Below are positions 30,215-41,626 of a DNA stretch of 64,000 bases, piece after piece. Below the pieces are notes generated by a model. That model did no database searches, was not told the origin of the DNA, and saw nothing but the letters and a program-made list of their open reading frames with translations. Position 1 is the stretch's first letter; the number at the start of each line of letters is the position of its first letter. The position numbers and the translations under genes were made by a program. Origin of the DNA: Rana temporaria (Eukaryota > Chordata > Amphibia > Anura > Ranidae); contig NC_053490.1 in NCBI RefSeq assembly GCF_905171775.1, positions 33,452,006 through 33,516,005 of the forward strand, read 5' to 3'.

Positions 30215-30600
30215 ACAGCGCCTTCCTTGGTGCTTCCGTGACCCGCCTGATCGGTCTTCCATGCTCTGAGCACTGCAGAAGGAGGGGGGCCCCCGAGATT
30301 CCGCGCTGACAGCTGGCAGAAAGAGAGGAGCGGGGAATCAGCTGAACGCCACTCGGCGCATTAATGTACCGCCTGAACGGTCTTTTCCCACTCCGAACAC
30401 TGCAGAGGGACGGGGGCCCGAGATCCCCCATTGACAGCTGGCAGAGGGAGAGCAGCGGGGAATGAGCTGAGCGATGATCTGCACTTCCATGAACCGCCTA
30501 AATAGTCTTTTCCTGCTCCGAGCACTACAGAGGGAGGGGGGCTGAGATCCCCTGCTGATAGAAGAGGAGAGCAGCGGCAATCAGTTGAGCAGCGCCGCAA
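30215..30600. repeat. Three-unit tandem repeat, about 126 bp
   Basis: CCGCCT followed by a GGTCTT/AGTCTT block occurs at 30,243, 30,369 and 30,494, each followed by a GCACTGCAG-like block and a GACAGCTGGCAG-like block. The units are diverged. Confidence 0.7.
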
Positions 30601-31080
30601 CACTGTATTCACCACAGAAACATACACAGTCACAACACAACCCTTCCAAACTAGGGCTTATTTTCGGGGTAGGGCTTATATTGCAGCCTTCTCCGAAAAT
30701 TACAGTAGGGCTTACTTTCAGGGGTAGGTCTAATTTTCGGGGAAACACGGTATCTCGTTTCTGTACATATTTTATGCTCCGGTCTTAGAATTATTTTTAT
30801 GGTTTTTTTTGTATACTTGGGAAGTGTACATCTTTTGGTCAAGTTTTATTGCCGCCTGTGACCCCAATGGGAAGAATCAACCCCACTTCCTGTCCATGTG
30901 AATCAGATCTCAATGGAACCAGCTAGTAAGAAGTAAGATACAGAGTGCGCATGCGCGCGGCGCCGAGGACGGTCATGTGCTGATCGAGCTCCGCACAGCC
31001 GCGGCCCTTTCAGCTATCAAAAGCAATCAAACGGGCGGATCGACCCCTAGTGAGCACACCCCACAACTCGGGACCGGACC

Positions 31081-32547
31081 ATGCAGCGGAGGACCGCCGG
31101 CAACAAACATAACCAGCGCCGACCCTCCCAGCATTCTCGCAAGACGCGCTCACAGGCCCAGCTACACTCCCCTCAGCCTAAGATGGCGTCGGGCAGGGGA
31201 GACAATACACGTGGCGGCTCCCGGGACCAGCCGGAGGATCGGGCGGAGGAGGTGAGGAGGGGAGGGGGAGGCACGGACCGGAACAGCACACAGACTCAGG
31301 CACATTCACCCTGGGGACAGATGCAGCCGGGTTTAGTAGCTGGAGGAGGGGTTGTTTCTCCCCTGCATCAGACCCCCCTGAGTGTGATGGCGCTGAATGG
31401 AAAAGAAGCGCTGATAGGAGGCCAGAGCTCAGAGACTGATACACACGGCCCTGGGAATATAATTTCGATACAGGCTGAAATACACAGAGACCCCTTCTCT
31501 TCACAATCCCAGGTTGGGACCCCCTCCCCATGCTCTGACCTGGATCGAGGGCCCCACCAATCCCCCATGTCAGGCTCCCCTGATGGAGCATTGCTGATGT
31601 TTACTACATCCCCTGCCTCATCCACGGACAGACAGATGGCTGAACTCGCTGAGATAACATTCAGCCAGGGAAGTTCTGCGCTCCTGATGCCCCCTGCCCT
31701 TGCCCCTGCCCCTGCATCCTCATACTCTGGGGATACGGTGCTGCTTGCCAGGTTCTCGGCCCTTTTACAACAAGAACTGACAAAAGCTTGTACAATGATT
31801 ACCTCTGGGATAAAGTCTGATTTTCAAAATATTGGAGCACGGCTGGATAGCATTGAAACCAAAATGGACGGCACGGTTAAACGTGTTAACCAAAACTCCA
31901 AAATGATCACATCTTTACAAGACCAATTGGATGACGCTAACGCAAAGATTGAAGATTTGGAGAATAGATCTCGCAGGTACAATTTCCGGGTGCGGGGTCT
32001 CCCAGAAACGGTACTGAATCTGGAGGAGACCGTACACGCTTTGATGTCACAGTTGATCCCGGACATTTCTCCTCATCAGCTAGAACTCGATAGAGTGCAC
32101 CGCGCCTTAACGGCCCCCAGGCCGGACGGCCTGCCACGAGACGTTATAGTTAAGCCACACTACTACAGGATCAAGGAGAAAGTGATGCTGGAGGCCAGGC
32201 AGTTGGGTAACGTAACTGTTATGGGATACCCGGTCCAGATCTTTGCGGACATTTCGCAATCAACGATCCAGAAGAGAAGAGCGCTTAAACCCCTTTTGTT
32301 TCATCTTATAAATCGCCACATCAAGTATCGCTGGTCTTTTCCGTTCAGACTCTCGTTCTCATACAAAGGCAGATCCTACTCCTTCAATTCGTTTCAATCG
32401 GGGGAAGCATTGCTTCAAGAATTGGGATTGATCACTATGGATCCACAGACTCCCACAAGTGCACCCGGGGGGGGAGACAGGCCGGTGTCCCCCCTATGGT
32501 CCCAACAGGGTCGCTCCAGAGCCAGAAGACCCCCCTTGAACACTTGA
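31081..32547 (+). CDS. L1/Tx1 LINE ORF1 protein
   Basis: Intact frame of 488 codons; a later in-frame start, MASGRGDN at about residue 35, is also possible. The first 200 residues are Pro/Ser/Gln-rich and low complexity. A coiled coil follows around residues 250-300 (LDSIETKMDGTVKRVNQNSK, LQDQLDDANAKIEDLENRSR). An RRM-like and C-terminal nucleic-acid-binding domain then covers about 300-455 (YNFRVRGLPE, LELDRVHRAL, RDVIVKPHYYRIKEKVMLEA, FADISQSTIQKRRAL). This is the standard L1 ORF1p layout: a trimeric RNA-binding chaperone that coats the LINE RNA in the cytoplasm. Confidence 0.88.
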   Translation: MQRRTAGNKHNQRRPSQHSRKTRSQAQLHSPQPKMASGRGDNTRGGSRDQPEDRAEEVRRGGGGTDRNSTQTQAHSPWGQMQPGLVAGGGVVSPLHQTPLSVMALNGKEALIGGQSSETDTHGPGNIISIQAEIHRDPFSSQSQVGTPSPCSDLDRGPHQSPMSGSPDGALLMFTTSPASSTDRQMAELAEITFSQGSSALLMPPALAPAPASSYSGDTVLLARFSALLQQELTKACTMITSGIKSDFQNIGARLDSIETKMDGTVKRVNQNSKMITSLQDQLDDANAKIEDLENRSRRYNFRVRGLPETVLNLEETVHALMSQLIPDISPHQLELDRVHRALTAPRPDGLPRDVIVKPHYYRIKEKVMLEARQLGNVTVMGYPVQIFADISQSTIQKRRALKPLLFHLINRHIKYRWSFPFRLSFSYKGRSYSFNSFQSGEALLQELGLITMDPQTPTSAPGGGDRPVSPLWSQQGRSRARRPPLNT

Positions 32548-33406
32548 AGATCGGGCATGGCCTGTGTCTATCTCTTTATCTGTTTATTTTCCCACTGTGC
32601 CCCTCACGGATGTTGGGGGCTGATCCCTCCAGAAGAGGGAGTTACAGTAGCAGGGACGAATAGTTTTGAAGTGCCTGTTTCTGCAAGGTTCATTTTGCTA
32701 TTTTACTTACATAGGTGTTGCCGCGAGAAGGGCCACGTTTTCACTCTCACTGTTTATTTTCAATTCCATTTTTATCTAAATTTTTTTTTTTCTATTATAA
32801 ATGTTTAGCTACTATGTGATACAGCCAGGTAAACTGTTTATATTAAGAGACGATCCGGTCCTGACTAGGACTTTAAAATTGTGTTATATATTGCGGGGGT
32901 GCGGTCCAATGGGCTGGCTCCGCCGGTTCTAACTGGTCCGCGAGGGTAAAGGGCCGGGGTGGTAACGCATGCCACAAATAGCGAACTTGCCTCTCCTCTT
33001 TGGGTGGGGGCAACTTCGCGCAGGTTAACGGGCATTTTTGTTCTTTCTATGCCCATGAATACGCGCTGTTTTTCGGCGTGTCCGGGGAGGGGGGGGGGAG
33101 GATGTTTACTTCTCGTTCTCCCCTCTCCCTTCCCCTCTTTTTTTTCATTTTTTGCGTTTTTGTTTGTTTTAATTTTCCTCTCATTTTTACTCTGGCAACG
33201 ACTGTCTTATAGCTGTTTTCTGTCAGACGATGATGTGATGCAATTAGACTTACTTCTCCAATGCCTTTTCTTCTTTAACCAGACTTTCTTTTCTTTTCCT
33301 TTGACTCGTCTACCTTTTGGTGCATCCCCATCCCAAGATAAGATACAATCGCTTGGGTCCGGACCCCTATTTCTTCAGAAACGTGAGTACAGACTACCGA
33401 ACCATC
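32548..33406 (+). other. Inter-ORF region of the L1/Tx1 LINE
   Basis: Noncoding spacer, T-rich with pyrimidine tracts (33,120-33,180). Stop codons interrupt all long frames. The frame of ORF2 is open upstream of its probable ATG back to about 33,317, without recognised motifs. Confidence 0.6.
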
Positions 33407-36400
33407 ATGACAAATAGACCCCTCACTAAGTACACTATCCTAACACACAATGTGCAGGGCATTAATTCTCCCACTAAGCGAGCGAAGGCCTTCCAACAAT
33501 ATCACAAAATGGGGGTAGACGTTCTGCTCCTACAGGAGACGCATTTCTCTAAGGCCTCGGCCCCCAGGTACCTGAATGCTAGATACACAACGGCCTATTT
33601 ATCTAATGGACCTGATAAAAAGAGGGGGGTAGCGATATGTTTCGCCAAAAAGGTTCCTTTTACACCCACCACCGTCATTAGGGATAAGGAGGGTAGATAC
33701 ATTATGGTAGTGGGGAAAATCAATGAGAGCGAGGTCACTTTTCTATCATACTATGCTCCCAATGTGGGTCAATTGACTTTCTTCCGCTCTATGTTGGAGA
33801 TCATAATGCCCCATGTAGCGGGCCACGTGATCCTCGGGGGGGATAGTAATACTTCTCTTGACCGGGTCCTCGATAGATCTAATCCCGGGAAAGCGATACT
33901 GAAACACGCCACTAGACAGAGCGGAGCAATGGCACGTCTCCTACACAGTTATGACCTGATCGACGTGTGGAGAGACGCCCATTCTACTGATCGGGATTTT
34001 ACGTACTACTCCCATGTGCACAAGACGTACTCGCGCATAGATCATGTATTCACGTTCTCTCCCCTGCTTTCATTTGTTTCGTCCGCTACGATACTCCCCA
34101 TGTCTTGGTCGGACCATTCCTCGGTCCAAATCGTGCTGACCGACCTCTGGGCAAAGTCAAGCCCACCATCGTGGCGTTTGAATGAGTCATTGCTGAATGA
34201 CCCTGCCTTCGAAAAAGAAATTGAGCGAGCTATAAAACAGTTTTTTGAGGAGAACTCCTCGTCGGTCTCCTCTCCGGTAACCCTTTGGGCAGCCCATAAG
34301 GCTACCATGCGGGGAACGCTTATACAGCTTGCCTCTAAGGTTAAGAGGGAACGTGAATGCACGATTCGGCAGCAGGAAGAAGAATTACGTCGGGTAATGC
34401 GTGAACAGAAATCTAACCCACACCTCGATTTTAGAACCCAAATTGACGATGCGCGTACGGCTTTGAATTTAAGTCTTACTACGAAGGCGGAGAAATATCT
34501 TCGGTGGTCGCGCCATAGATTTTATTCTTTGGGCGATAAGCCGAATAAACTGTTGGCGAGAAAATTAACCCCTAGGCCGTTCAATCCCGCCCTACCTAAA
34601 CTGAGACTGAAGAATGGCCAACTTACCCAGAATCCACACAAGATTCTCCAAGAGTTTGCCGCATTTTATTCTAAACTGTACGAATCTTCGGGGGACTTTA
34701 GCAACGTTCAGGCAGAGGTATTTTTGGGTAATGTATCCATCCCCAAGTTATCTAGCGACCACGTGGAATTGATGGAGGCAGAATTCACAACAGAGGAAAT
34801 TGTGGCGGCCATTAAGTCTCTGAACCCTTCTAAATCACCGGGCCCGGACGGGTTCACTGGCCACTATTACCGTAAATACTCGGAAATCCTAGCTCCGCAC
34901 TTATGTGCCCTCTTTAATGGCTTGCGCAGAGGCTCCCCCCTTCCGCCGCACGAGAATAGGGCGTTTATACATGTCATTCCTAAGCCTAATAAGGACCATA
35001 GTGATTGCACAAATTATCGCCCGATTTCGCTGATAAATGTCGACCTTAAACTACTGACAAAAATACTGACCACCCGGGTGAATTCATTTTTAGCACAATA
35101 CATTCACCCTGACCAGGTGGGATTTGTACCCCATAGACAGGCCCCGGACCAGACTAGAAGAATCATTGACATTATATCTGCGTTAAACTCGGGCTGGGAC
35201 GGGGGAGGGCAGAGAGGAGCTTTGCTACTTTCGCTAGATCTGCAAAAGGCGTTCGACTCCTTGTCCTGGGAATACCTTTTCTTTATACTAGAGAGATATG
35301 GGTTTGGGTCATATTTCATGACGACACTTCGAACAATATACAACGCTCCCATTGCTAATTTGGTGGTCAAGGGCTATAGATCTCGAGACATTTCCATACA
35401 CAGAGGCACCCGACAAGGCTGCCCTTTGTCTCCGGTGTTGTTTATCTTGGCTTTGGAGCCCTTGGCTACCAAAATTAGAACACATCCGGACATACTGGGG
35501 GTTCACTGCGGAGGGCGGGAGCACAAATGTGCGCTGTTCGCGGACGATATATTGATGCTCCTCTCCTCTCCGGTTACCTCCTTGCCAATTCTGAATGTAG
35601 TACTGGGACATTTTGCGACGTTTACTGGTCTGCGGGTAAATCACTCTAAGTCTCAGGCTCTAGGTGTCTCCCTACAGCCCCACATAGTTCGAGCCTTGCG
35701 CGGACAATACTCTTTTAGCTGGCAAGAGGAAACCCTCCCCTACCTGGGCATTTATTTAACTCCTACTCTTACTACACTATATAAGAAGAACTATCCCCCT
35801 TTGTTTCGCAAGTTGTTGGAGGACCTTCAGAGGTGGTCGACTAAACCCCCGTCATGGTTCGGTAGACTGTATTCGGTCAAGATGACCATTCTACCTAAGG
35901 TGTTGTATTTATTCAGGACTCTTCCAATAGCTATAGTAAGCGTGGATATTAAGAAGTTTCAGTCCAAACTGCTTGATTATATATGGGATCATAGGAGGCC
36001 TAGGGTGAACAGAAAAACATTGTACACCCCTAAATTGGGCGGAGGACTGGGTATGCCGGACCTTCTTAAGTATTTCCACTCAGCCCAGTTGGCCCAGCTG
36101 ATCCGTTTTCATACGGGTCGATCCAAACCGCTCTGGATGGGACTGGAGTCTTCCCTGAATCCGGACAGAGAGATCAGTCACCTGATGTGGCTGAGAGGAC
36201 GGGATAGGCCAGCTATGCTATGTCCGTCTCTGTCATTCTCCCTGAGTCTCTGGGATCGCCTAACCAAAACATATCGATTTAAGTCACCACATACCCCGAT
36301 GGCATCTGTTTCATAATCCCCTGTTCACCCCGGGTCTCCGACCCCAGGACTTCTCTTGGTGGATCAATAAGGGCCTATTGAGGATAGCGGATCTCTGTGA

Positions 36401-37199
36401 CCACAAGGGAGCTTTGTCAAAATTGGTTCTACAGGAGAGGTATGGTCTTCCGAATACTGAATACTTTCGATACGCTCAAATTGCTCATTTCTTAGAGACT
36501 TTGAACCGTACCTCTGATCTTTCCACATCTACGGCTATGGAGCAACTTTGCAGAACCTTTGACAAACATTCCGGTCACATATCAATAATCTATAGTTTGT
36601 TGTCCTCCGGTACTCAAAAGATGGCATATATGCTAAAGTGGGAACATGATCTAGGCATGGAACTGGAAATGGCAGAATGGAGTAAACTGGTACAGGGGGC
36701 TTCTAGATCCTACATTAATACCTCTTTAATCGAGGCTAATTACAAAGTGTTGTTGCGATGGTACATGGTCCCTGCGCGAATAGCCACTTTCGTTCCGGGG
36801 GCGTCCCCGCGGTGCTTCAGGGGGTGCAATGAGGACGGTTCCATGTACCACATTTGGTGGTCATGCCAAAGGGTGAGACGATTTTGGATACGCACTTACA
36901 ACTTCATCTATTCTTTAACCCAGGTGAACCTAGTTAAGTCGCCTCTACATGCACTGCTGGGACGCCCGGTGGAGGGTGCGTCAAGGTACTTGAGAAAACT
37001 GATAGCTTTTATATTTGTGGCAGCCAGAATCTCCATCGCCAAGTCATGGAGATCCCCCACTGTCCCCTTTGGCCTTTTGAAGTCGAAACTGTCCTGGATT
37101 ATGGTGAACGAGAGGTTGTCAGCCATTCTGAATGATAAAGTCAAAATTTTTGACAAGGTGTGGGATCCCTGGATCGCTTATCTCACAAATGCACACTGA
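33407..37199 (+). CDS. L1/Tx1 LINE ORF2: endonuclease and reverse transcriptase, one frameshift
   Basis: From MTNRPLTKYT at 33,407 an AP-endonuclease domain comes first (ILTHNVQGINSPTKRAKAFQ, VDVLLLQETHF, VILGGDSNT, YSRIDHVF, SWSDHSSV). The reverse transcriptase follows at about residues 440-760: SPGPDGFTGHYYRKY, YRPISLINVDLKLLTKIL, LLLSLDLQKAFDSL, GTRQGCPLSPVLFILALEPL and the catalytic FADDILML. The first frame stops at 36,316. The downstream sequence (PLFTPGLRPQDFSWWINKG, ... LRIADLCDHKGALSKL) continues one frame over to 37,199 and contains a CFRGCNEDGSMYHIWWSC zinc-knuckle-like motif. One single-base change near 36,285 would account for this. Total length, about 1,265 codons, is right for the family. 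Confidence 0.88.
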
Positions 37200-37657
37200 T
37201 CCGAATCAATGCTAGAGCTTTCACCTTCTTGGATTAAGGTGGGGATGCACCATCCCCTTTCTCTCTCTTGCTCTCTTCTCTTTCTTCCTCTTCTATCTTT
37301 CCTTCTTCCTCCTCTTCCTTCTTTTTTGCTCTATTACTGTTACGCTACCAATTCAGCTGGAGTGGGCCATTGTATGTTGGCCCTCTGGGCCTAGATAGCG
37401 CTCCAATTGGGCGATTCTGTGCTAAATTGACGGTTATCCATGTTTGGGGATGGCCCTAGAGGGAGTGCTCATGGACACAAGACATGTAACTGTTATGTGT
37501 ATACTTGCAATACTCTGTACTTGTTGAATGGCCCTCCAGATGCTGACTGAGAGTGCCTTCCCCCCCCCCCCCCCCAATTTTCTTTGTATACCCCTCTCCT
37601 CATTTTTTTTTTTGAAAACTTAATAAAAAATATTGGAAACGAAAGAAGTAAGATACA

Positions 37658-38795
37658 TAAAAGGGTAAGCGCATCCCCACCAATCGGAGCTTTAAAGCAG
37701 TCTCTCAATCGCATTACCCCCAAGGAACCCTTGAAAGAATTTTCAGGTCTAGGGGAACCCCAGCTAACAAGATGGGTCAGTAGGAAAAATGCACCTCACA
37801 TTGGTGGCAAGTGGGAAAAATGCTGCCCTTACAGAGGTGGTCTGAATGCCAGACAGACAGCTAAACAGATCATTGGTGTCATGCCGCTGGCTCATTCAAG
37901 TGGCATTGGCCTCAGAACTATGCCGCCACCATCAAATGGGAGGTCAATCAGCTACAGCTCGAAAAAAAACTAATATGAACCAATTCTAATCTTTGAACTC
38001 TACAAATATTGGTGTGGCAATCCTATTGCCTTCACCTACTTTTCTCAGAGGTTCACAGAGGTACCAAACTTAATAAGGGCATCATTACCAGGGCTAGCTA
38101 TTTCTATTAAAACGCATCTTTCTCACCATGAGACTTTAAAGGAAAATGCTGGGCTGAAAAAAAAAAAAAAAAAAAAAAAACTTGCAGTGAGCACGTCTCC
38201 TGCTCCAAAATAATACCCTATAATATAAACCTATTCAATATAAATTACAGTCTCACTATAAAAGGCAACAAGAAAAGTTTATAATCCAGGAAAAAATTAC
38301 TTTCGCAAAGGCAAGAACAGATGCTGCACAGCACAATGACTTTCTAATCAAAGAAAATGAATGCAACAGCACCAAAAACAGGAGAAAAATCCTCAGAATT
38401 ACAGTGATCTTTCCGGCTGAGCAGCACATTCCTTGTAATTAGTGGGCTGAATAGCGGGATCCTGAGCCTTGCCCCTCCATCGAGAGCTCACAGATGTCAC
38501 GGTACGCCAATCTGCAGCGTTATCTGCCGAGAGTAAACTGAGGTCTACATTAAAAACTGTTCATTCTTTAACCATGGGGAGGTTTTAATGAAAACTGTTG
38601 TTAAAGTGGACCTATCATTATACATTTGTTGTGTTAGATGCATGCTTAGTAATGTGTAACATGTTACACAGATCATAGTGCCCCCCCACACCCAACATTC
38701 TTCTCTTCTCTCCAGAAGGAGGGTTCCATCTTTCTTAAAGCATCATCTGGAGTCACCAACTACTTCCTGAACTGAGATGTCACATGACAATTATT
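37658..38795. other. Unassigned, single-copy-looking sequence
   Basis: There is an A-run at 38,159-38,180. The part 38,250-38,600 is evenly composed and free of repeat signatures, but I see no exon. A lone TTAAAGTGGACC near 38,601 resembles a MITE end; its partner was not found. Confidence 0.4.
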
Positions 38796-39414
38796 GTATA
38801 TACGCGAGTATAAGCCGACCCGAATATAAGCCGAGGCACCTAATTTTACCACAAAGAAACTGGGAAAACGTATTGACTCGAGTGTAAGCCTAGGGTGTCC
38901 ATCTGCATGCCTCACTGTGTCCGTGCCCATGCCTCACTGTGCCCATGACTATACTGACGCTTAACATGGGAGTCTATGGAAGGGGTGCCCGGCTTTGAAA
39001 AAAATCAGTGCTCCCCAGCCGTAGGTCCCCCAGACAACCAACTTTGCACACTTGTACAGGAAAAACGGGGCTACATGTGTGCCAAATGTCAGGTCCAGGG
39101 GACCTACAACCGGCACCGGGTCTCCAAAGTCACCGGAGAAATTACCGTTTAACATGGGAGTCTATGAAAGGGGTGCCCGGGTTTGAAAAATTGGTGCTTC
39201 CCGGCCGTAGGTCCCCCAGACAACAAACTTTGCACACTTGTAGAGGAAGAGTGGGGCTACATATGTGCTATGTTTGGGGACCTACGGCTGGCCGATACTG
39301 GGTCCCCAAAGTCCAGGAGATCAGGCGCAAAAAGGTGACTCGAGTATAAGCCGAGAGGGGCATTTTCAGCACAAAAAAAAACCTGAAAACCTCTGCTTAT
39401 ACGCGAGTATATAC
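38796..39414. mobile_element. MITE with GTATATACGCGAGTATAAG ends
   Basis: The inverted ends GTATATACGCGAGTATAAG (38,796) and CTTATACGCGAGTATATAC (to 39,414) are perfect. Inside are two tandem copies of about 191 bp, starting TTAACATGGGAGTCTATG at 38,960 and 39,152. It has no coding capacity. I have no secure superfamily; the target duplication is unclear. Confidence 0.7.
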
Positions 39415-39485
39415 GGTATGAAAATCCTGGTGGAGTTTTTTTTATAAAAAAGGATAATATACCCCTACCCCACCATGTAAAATTA

Positions 39486-39935
39486 AAAACGCTAACCACA
39501 ACATACAAGGCCATTCACAACATCGCCCCCATCTACATCACCAACCTCATCTGCAGATATTGCCCAAATCGTCCCCTCCCAGGACCTCCTGCTCTCTCAC
39601 TCCCTTGTTATCTCCTTCCATGCTCACCTTCAGGACTTCTCCAGAGCCTCTCCCATGCTCTGAAACTCCCTGCCCCGGTATGTCGGATCAGCCCCTAACC
39701 TGTCCACCTTTAGGAGAGCCCTGAAAACTCATTTATTCAGGGAAGCCTATCCCACACCCACCTAACTACTGTCCCTGAGCCACCCCCATCAAATTATTCT
39801 CTGCAGCTATTACCTTTTGTACCACCACCCCCTACCTTTCCCTTCTGTATTGTACTGTAATTGTGCTGTCCCCCTATATGATGTAAAGCACTGTGTAAAC
39901 TGTTGGCGCTATATAAATTATATATAATAATAATG
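39486..39935 (+). pseudogene. L2-type LINE 3' fragment
   Basis: The remnant carries the C-terminal L2 signature (codons resembling TYKAIHNIAPIYITNLI and LKTHLFREAYP). It ends with GCGCTATATAA followed by ATAATAATAAT, the L2 tail. It is 5'-truncated and frameshifted, and a different subfamily from the intact copy at 6,130-9,120. Confidence 0.75.
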
Positions 39936-40576
39936 AAGATGACTACTGTACATCAAGAATTTATTTATGCAGAGCTACAAAGTTACTGAAAGGTCAACTC
40001 TCGATCAATTATTTATTTTTTCTATTTAAAAAGAAGCCCATGCTAGGTCTACCTAGGTAAAGGTCACATGGACCTGTATGTGCTTTCTGGCATTAAAGAC
40101 CACTTGGGGTCTATTGTTTTCAGACAGACTTTTACTGAAAATACACAATGCTTTCCCTTTAAAAACAGGCTACAGACTGCCGCTAATCTGCATAACCAAG
40201 TTTATTACGGCTTAAAAAAAATCACAAGTGCCCCATTTCCCGCTACACTATCTAGATTCTAATGGCCTTAAAATCAATTACTCTGTTATTAACAAGACAG
40301 ACTGGGACAGCGTGCGGTCTCTTTAGCCAAACATGCTTTAAAAAGCTGCTTTTTGTCAGTTATCGAAAAGGAAAGTTTATTTTTAATTAAAAGCCATTTG
40401 AACAATCACTTCACTTCAAACTGTGAACACTGCAGATCCACAGACTACAAGCAAAGAGCTGGAAACAGCCGAGTGCCCCAGCCAGCCAATAACTAATTAG
40501 CAGAATGCGCTGAGTCAGAACAGCGCAACTTTGGGCAGAGGAGGCGACCTGCCAGAAATTTAGGAGCAGTAAAAAA

Positions 40577-40607
<31 letters not shown>

Positions 40608-40854
40608 CACACACTACATGTGCCTGTAAAGCTATTATATGGCACATTTATACAGTAGCATATTTATGACGTAGAAACATAGAACTAGAGAGACTTATGT
40701 GGTTGTAGGAAAAGGGAAAGTGGTCCATCAAATCTTTTTTTTTTAGGTCTAGAATTGTCCCAAGCTTTTACATTCACTTACTATTGACCGACTCTCCCCA
40801 CCTCTGTTAGAAGTCTGTTTCAAACATCAACTACACTTCCAGTAAAACGACTCT
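39936..40854. other. Unassigned sequence with a microsatellite
   Basis: An A-run followed by (CA)n lies at 40,571-40,614. The stretch 40,130-40,560 is AT-rich with several TAATTA/TTAATTAA motifs and no repeat signature. No exon is recognised. Confidence 0.4.
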
Positions 40855-40962
40855 AAGGCTGCAGTCACACTTGTGTAGCGATTTTTGCTGCGTTTTTTAC
40901 CGCGATTTTAGACAGGTCTAAAGGGTCACCAATGTTAAAAGCAGAAAAACGCCCAAATCTGC

Positions 40963-40998
<36 letters not shown>

Positions 40999-41158
40999 AG
41001 AACTTGTTTGAGCTTCAGGCATTTTGGAACTTCTGGCGTCAGGCGTTTTGAAGTGGAGATGTGAACCATCTCCAGAGAGAATACATTTTTTCCCCTCCAG
41101 CGTTTTGTAGCTTCAGGCTTCAAGCTACAAAATGCTCAGGCGTGAATGAGGTCTAAGG
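40855..41158. mobile_element. Possible MITE
   Basis: It begins AAGGCTGCAGTCACACTTG and ends GCGTGAATGAGGTCTAAGG, weakly inverted ends of the kind seen in Harbinger-like MITEs. It contains a 25-base A-run. No clear target duplication. Confidence 0.35.
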
Positions 41159-41160
41159 CA

Positions 41161-41626
41161 GCGATGGTGAACCTGTGGCACCCTCGCCACTGCTGGCAAG
41201 CAAAGTCCTATCCGTGGGAATGCAAGAGCTCGACATAGGAGAGCACACCGATTGGCCAGTGCACACGATTGGAAACGCGCTGTGGCTCGTCCAGTGACGT
41301 CACGCTCCAAGAGAGTTCCAGACCTCTCCTGGATCCTTCTACACACACAGCCATCGACTTCGTCAATCCCTTCGGTTACCATCTGGCTCTCCAAACACCT
41401 TCCAGGAGACTCCAGGTACCAGCTTTTTCAATCTCCCGAGGCCCGTTGGATTCCTTCGTTCTTCCCAAAGGAGATCCTGGGTTTTTGAGCCAGCCCTTTA
41501 CGTGACCTGGCCGCTTTGCGCTTTTCTACATTTATGCAAGCTTCCTTCATGTACCCATTGTTTATCACATTGCTCTTTCACCTGCTCTGTTATTGTGTTT
41601 TTCTTTTAAGACAAAGGCTGTTAAAT
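41161..41626. other. Unassigned sequence, possible hAT-type end at the left
   Basis: GCAGCGATGGTGAACCTGTGG at the left edge resembles the end of hAT-type MITEs, but no matching right end was found (20 bases: CAGCGATGGTGAACCTGTGG). No gene is recognised. Confidence 0.3.

Larger units (their letters stand above)
29034..30750. mobile_element. TA-flanked MITE (CCGTGTTTCCCCGAAAATAAG family), split by an LTR
   Basis: Ends CCGTGTTTCCCCGAAAATAA and TTTTCGGGGAAACACGG are inverted and flanked by TA (29,032 and 30,751), as in Tc1/mariner-type elements. The same CCCCGAAAATAAG motif recurs inside near 30,075 and 30,655. The middle is expanded by a probable solo LTR and a 126-bp tandem repeat. Confidence 0.65.
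30943..37642 (+). mobile_element. Full-length L1/Tx1-type LINE
   Basis: The perfect 15-bp target duplication AAGAAGTAAGATACA lies at 30,928-30,942 and 37,643-37,657. The element has a short GC-rich leader (to 31,080), ORF1, an inter-ORF region of about 860 bp, ORF2, and a 3' UTR with C- and T-runs. It ends AATAAAAAATATTGGAAACG, with no long poly(A). At 6.7 kb with exact duplications it is full length and fairly recent. Confidence 0.9.

Noticed and set aside
31178..31625. Minus-strand frames opposite LINE ORF1
   Set aside because: Antisense shadows with no motifs. ORF1 has the expected coiled coil and RRM-like motifs on the plus strand.
38601..38625. Another TTAA-type MITE end (TTAAAGTGGACC)
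   Set aside because: No inverted partner was found within the following kilobase, so an element could not be supported.
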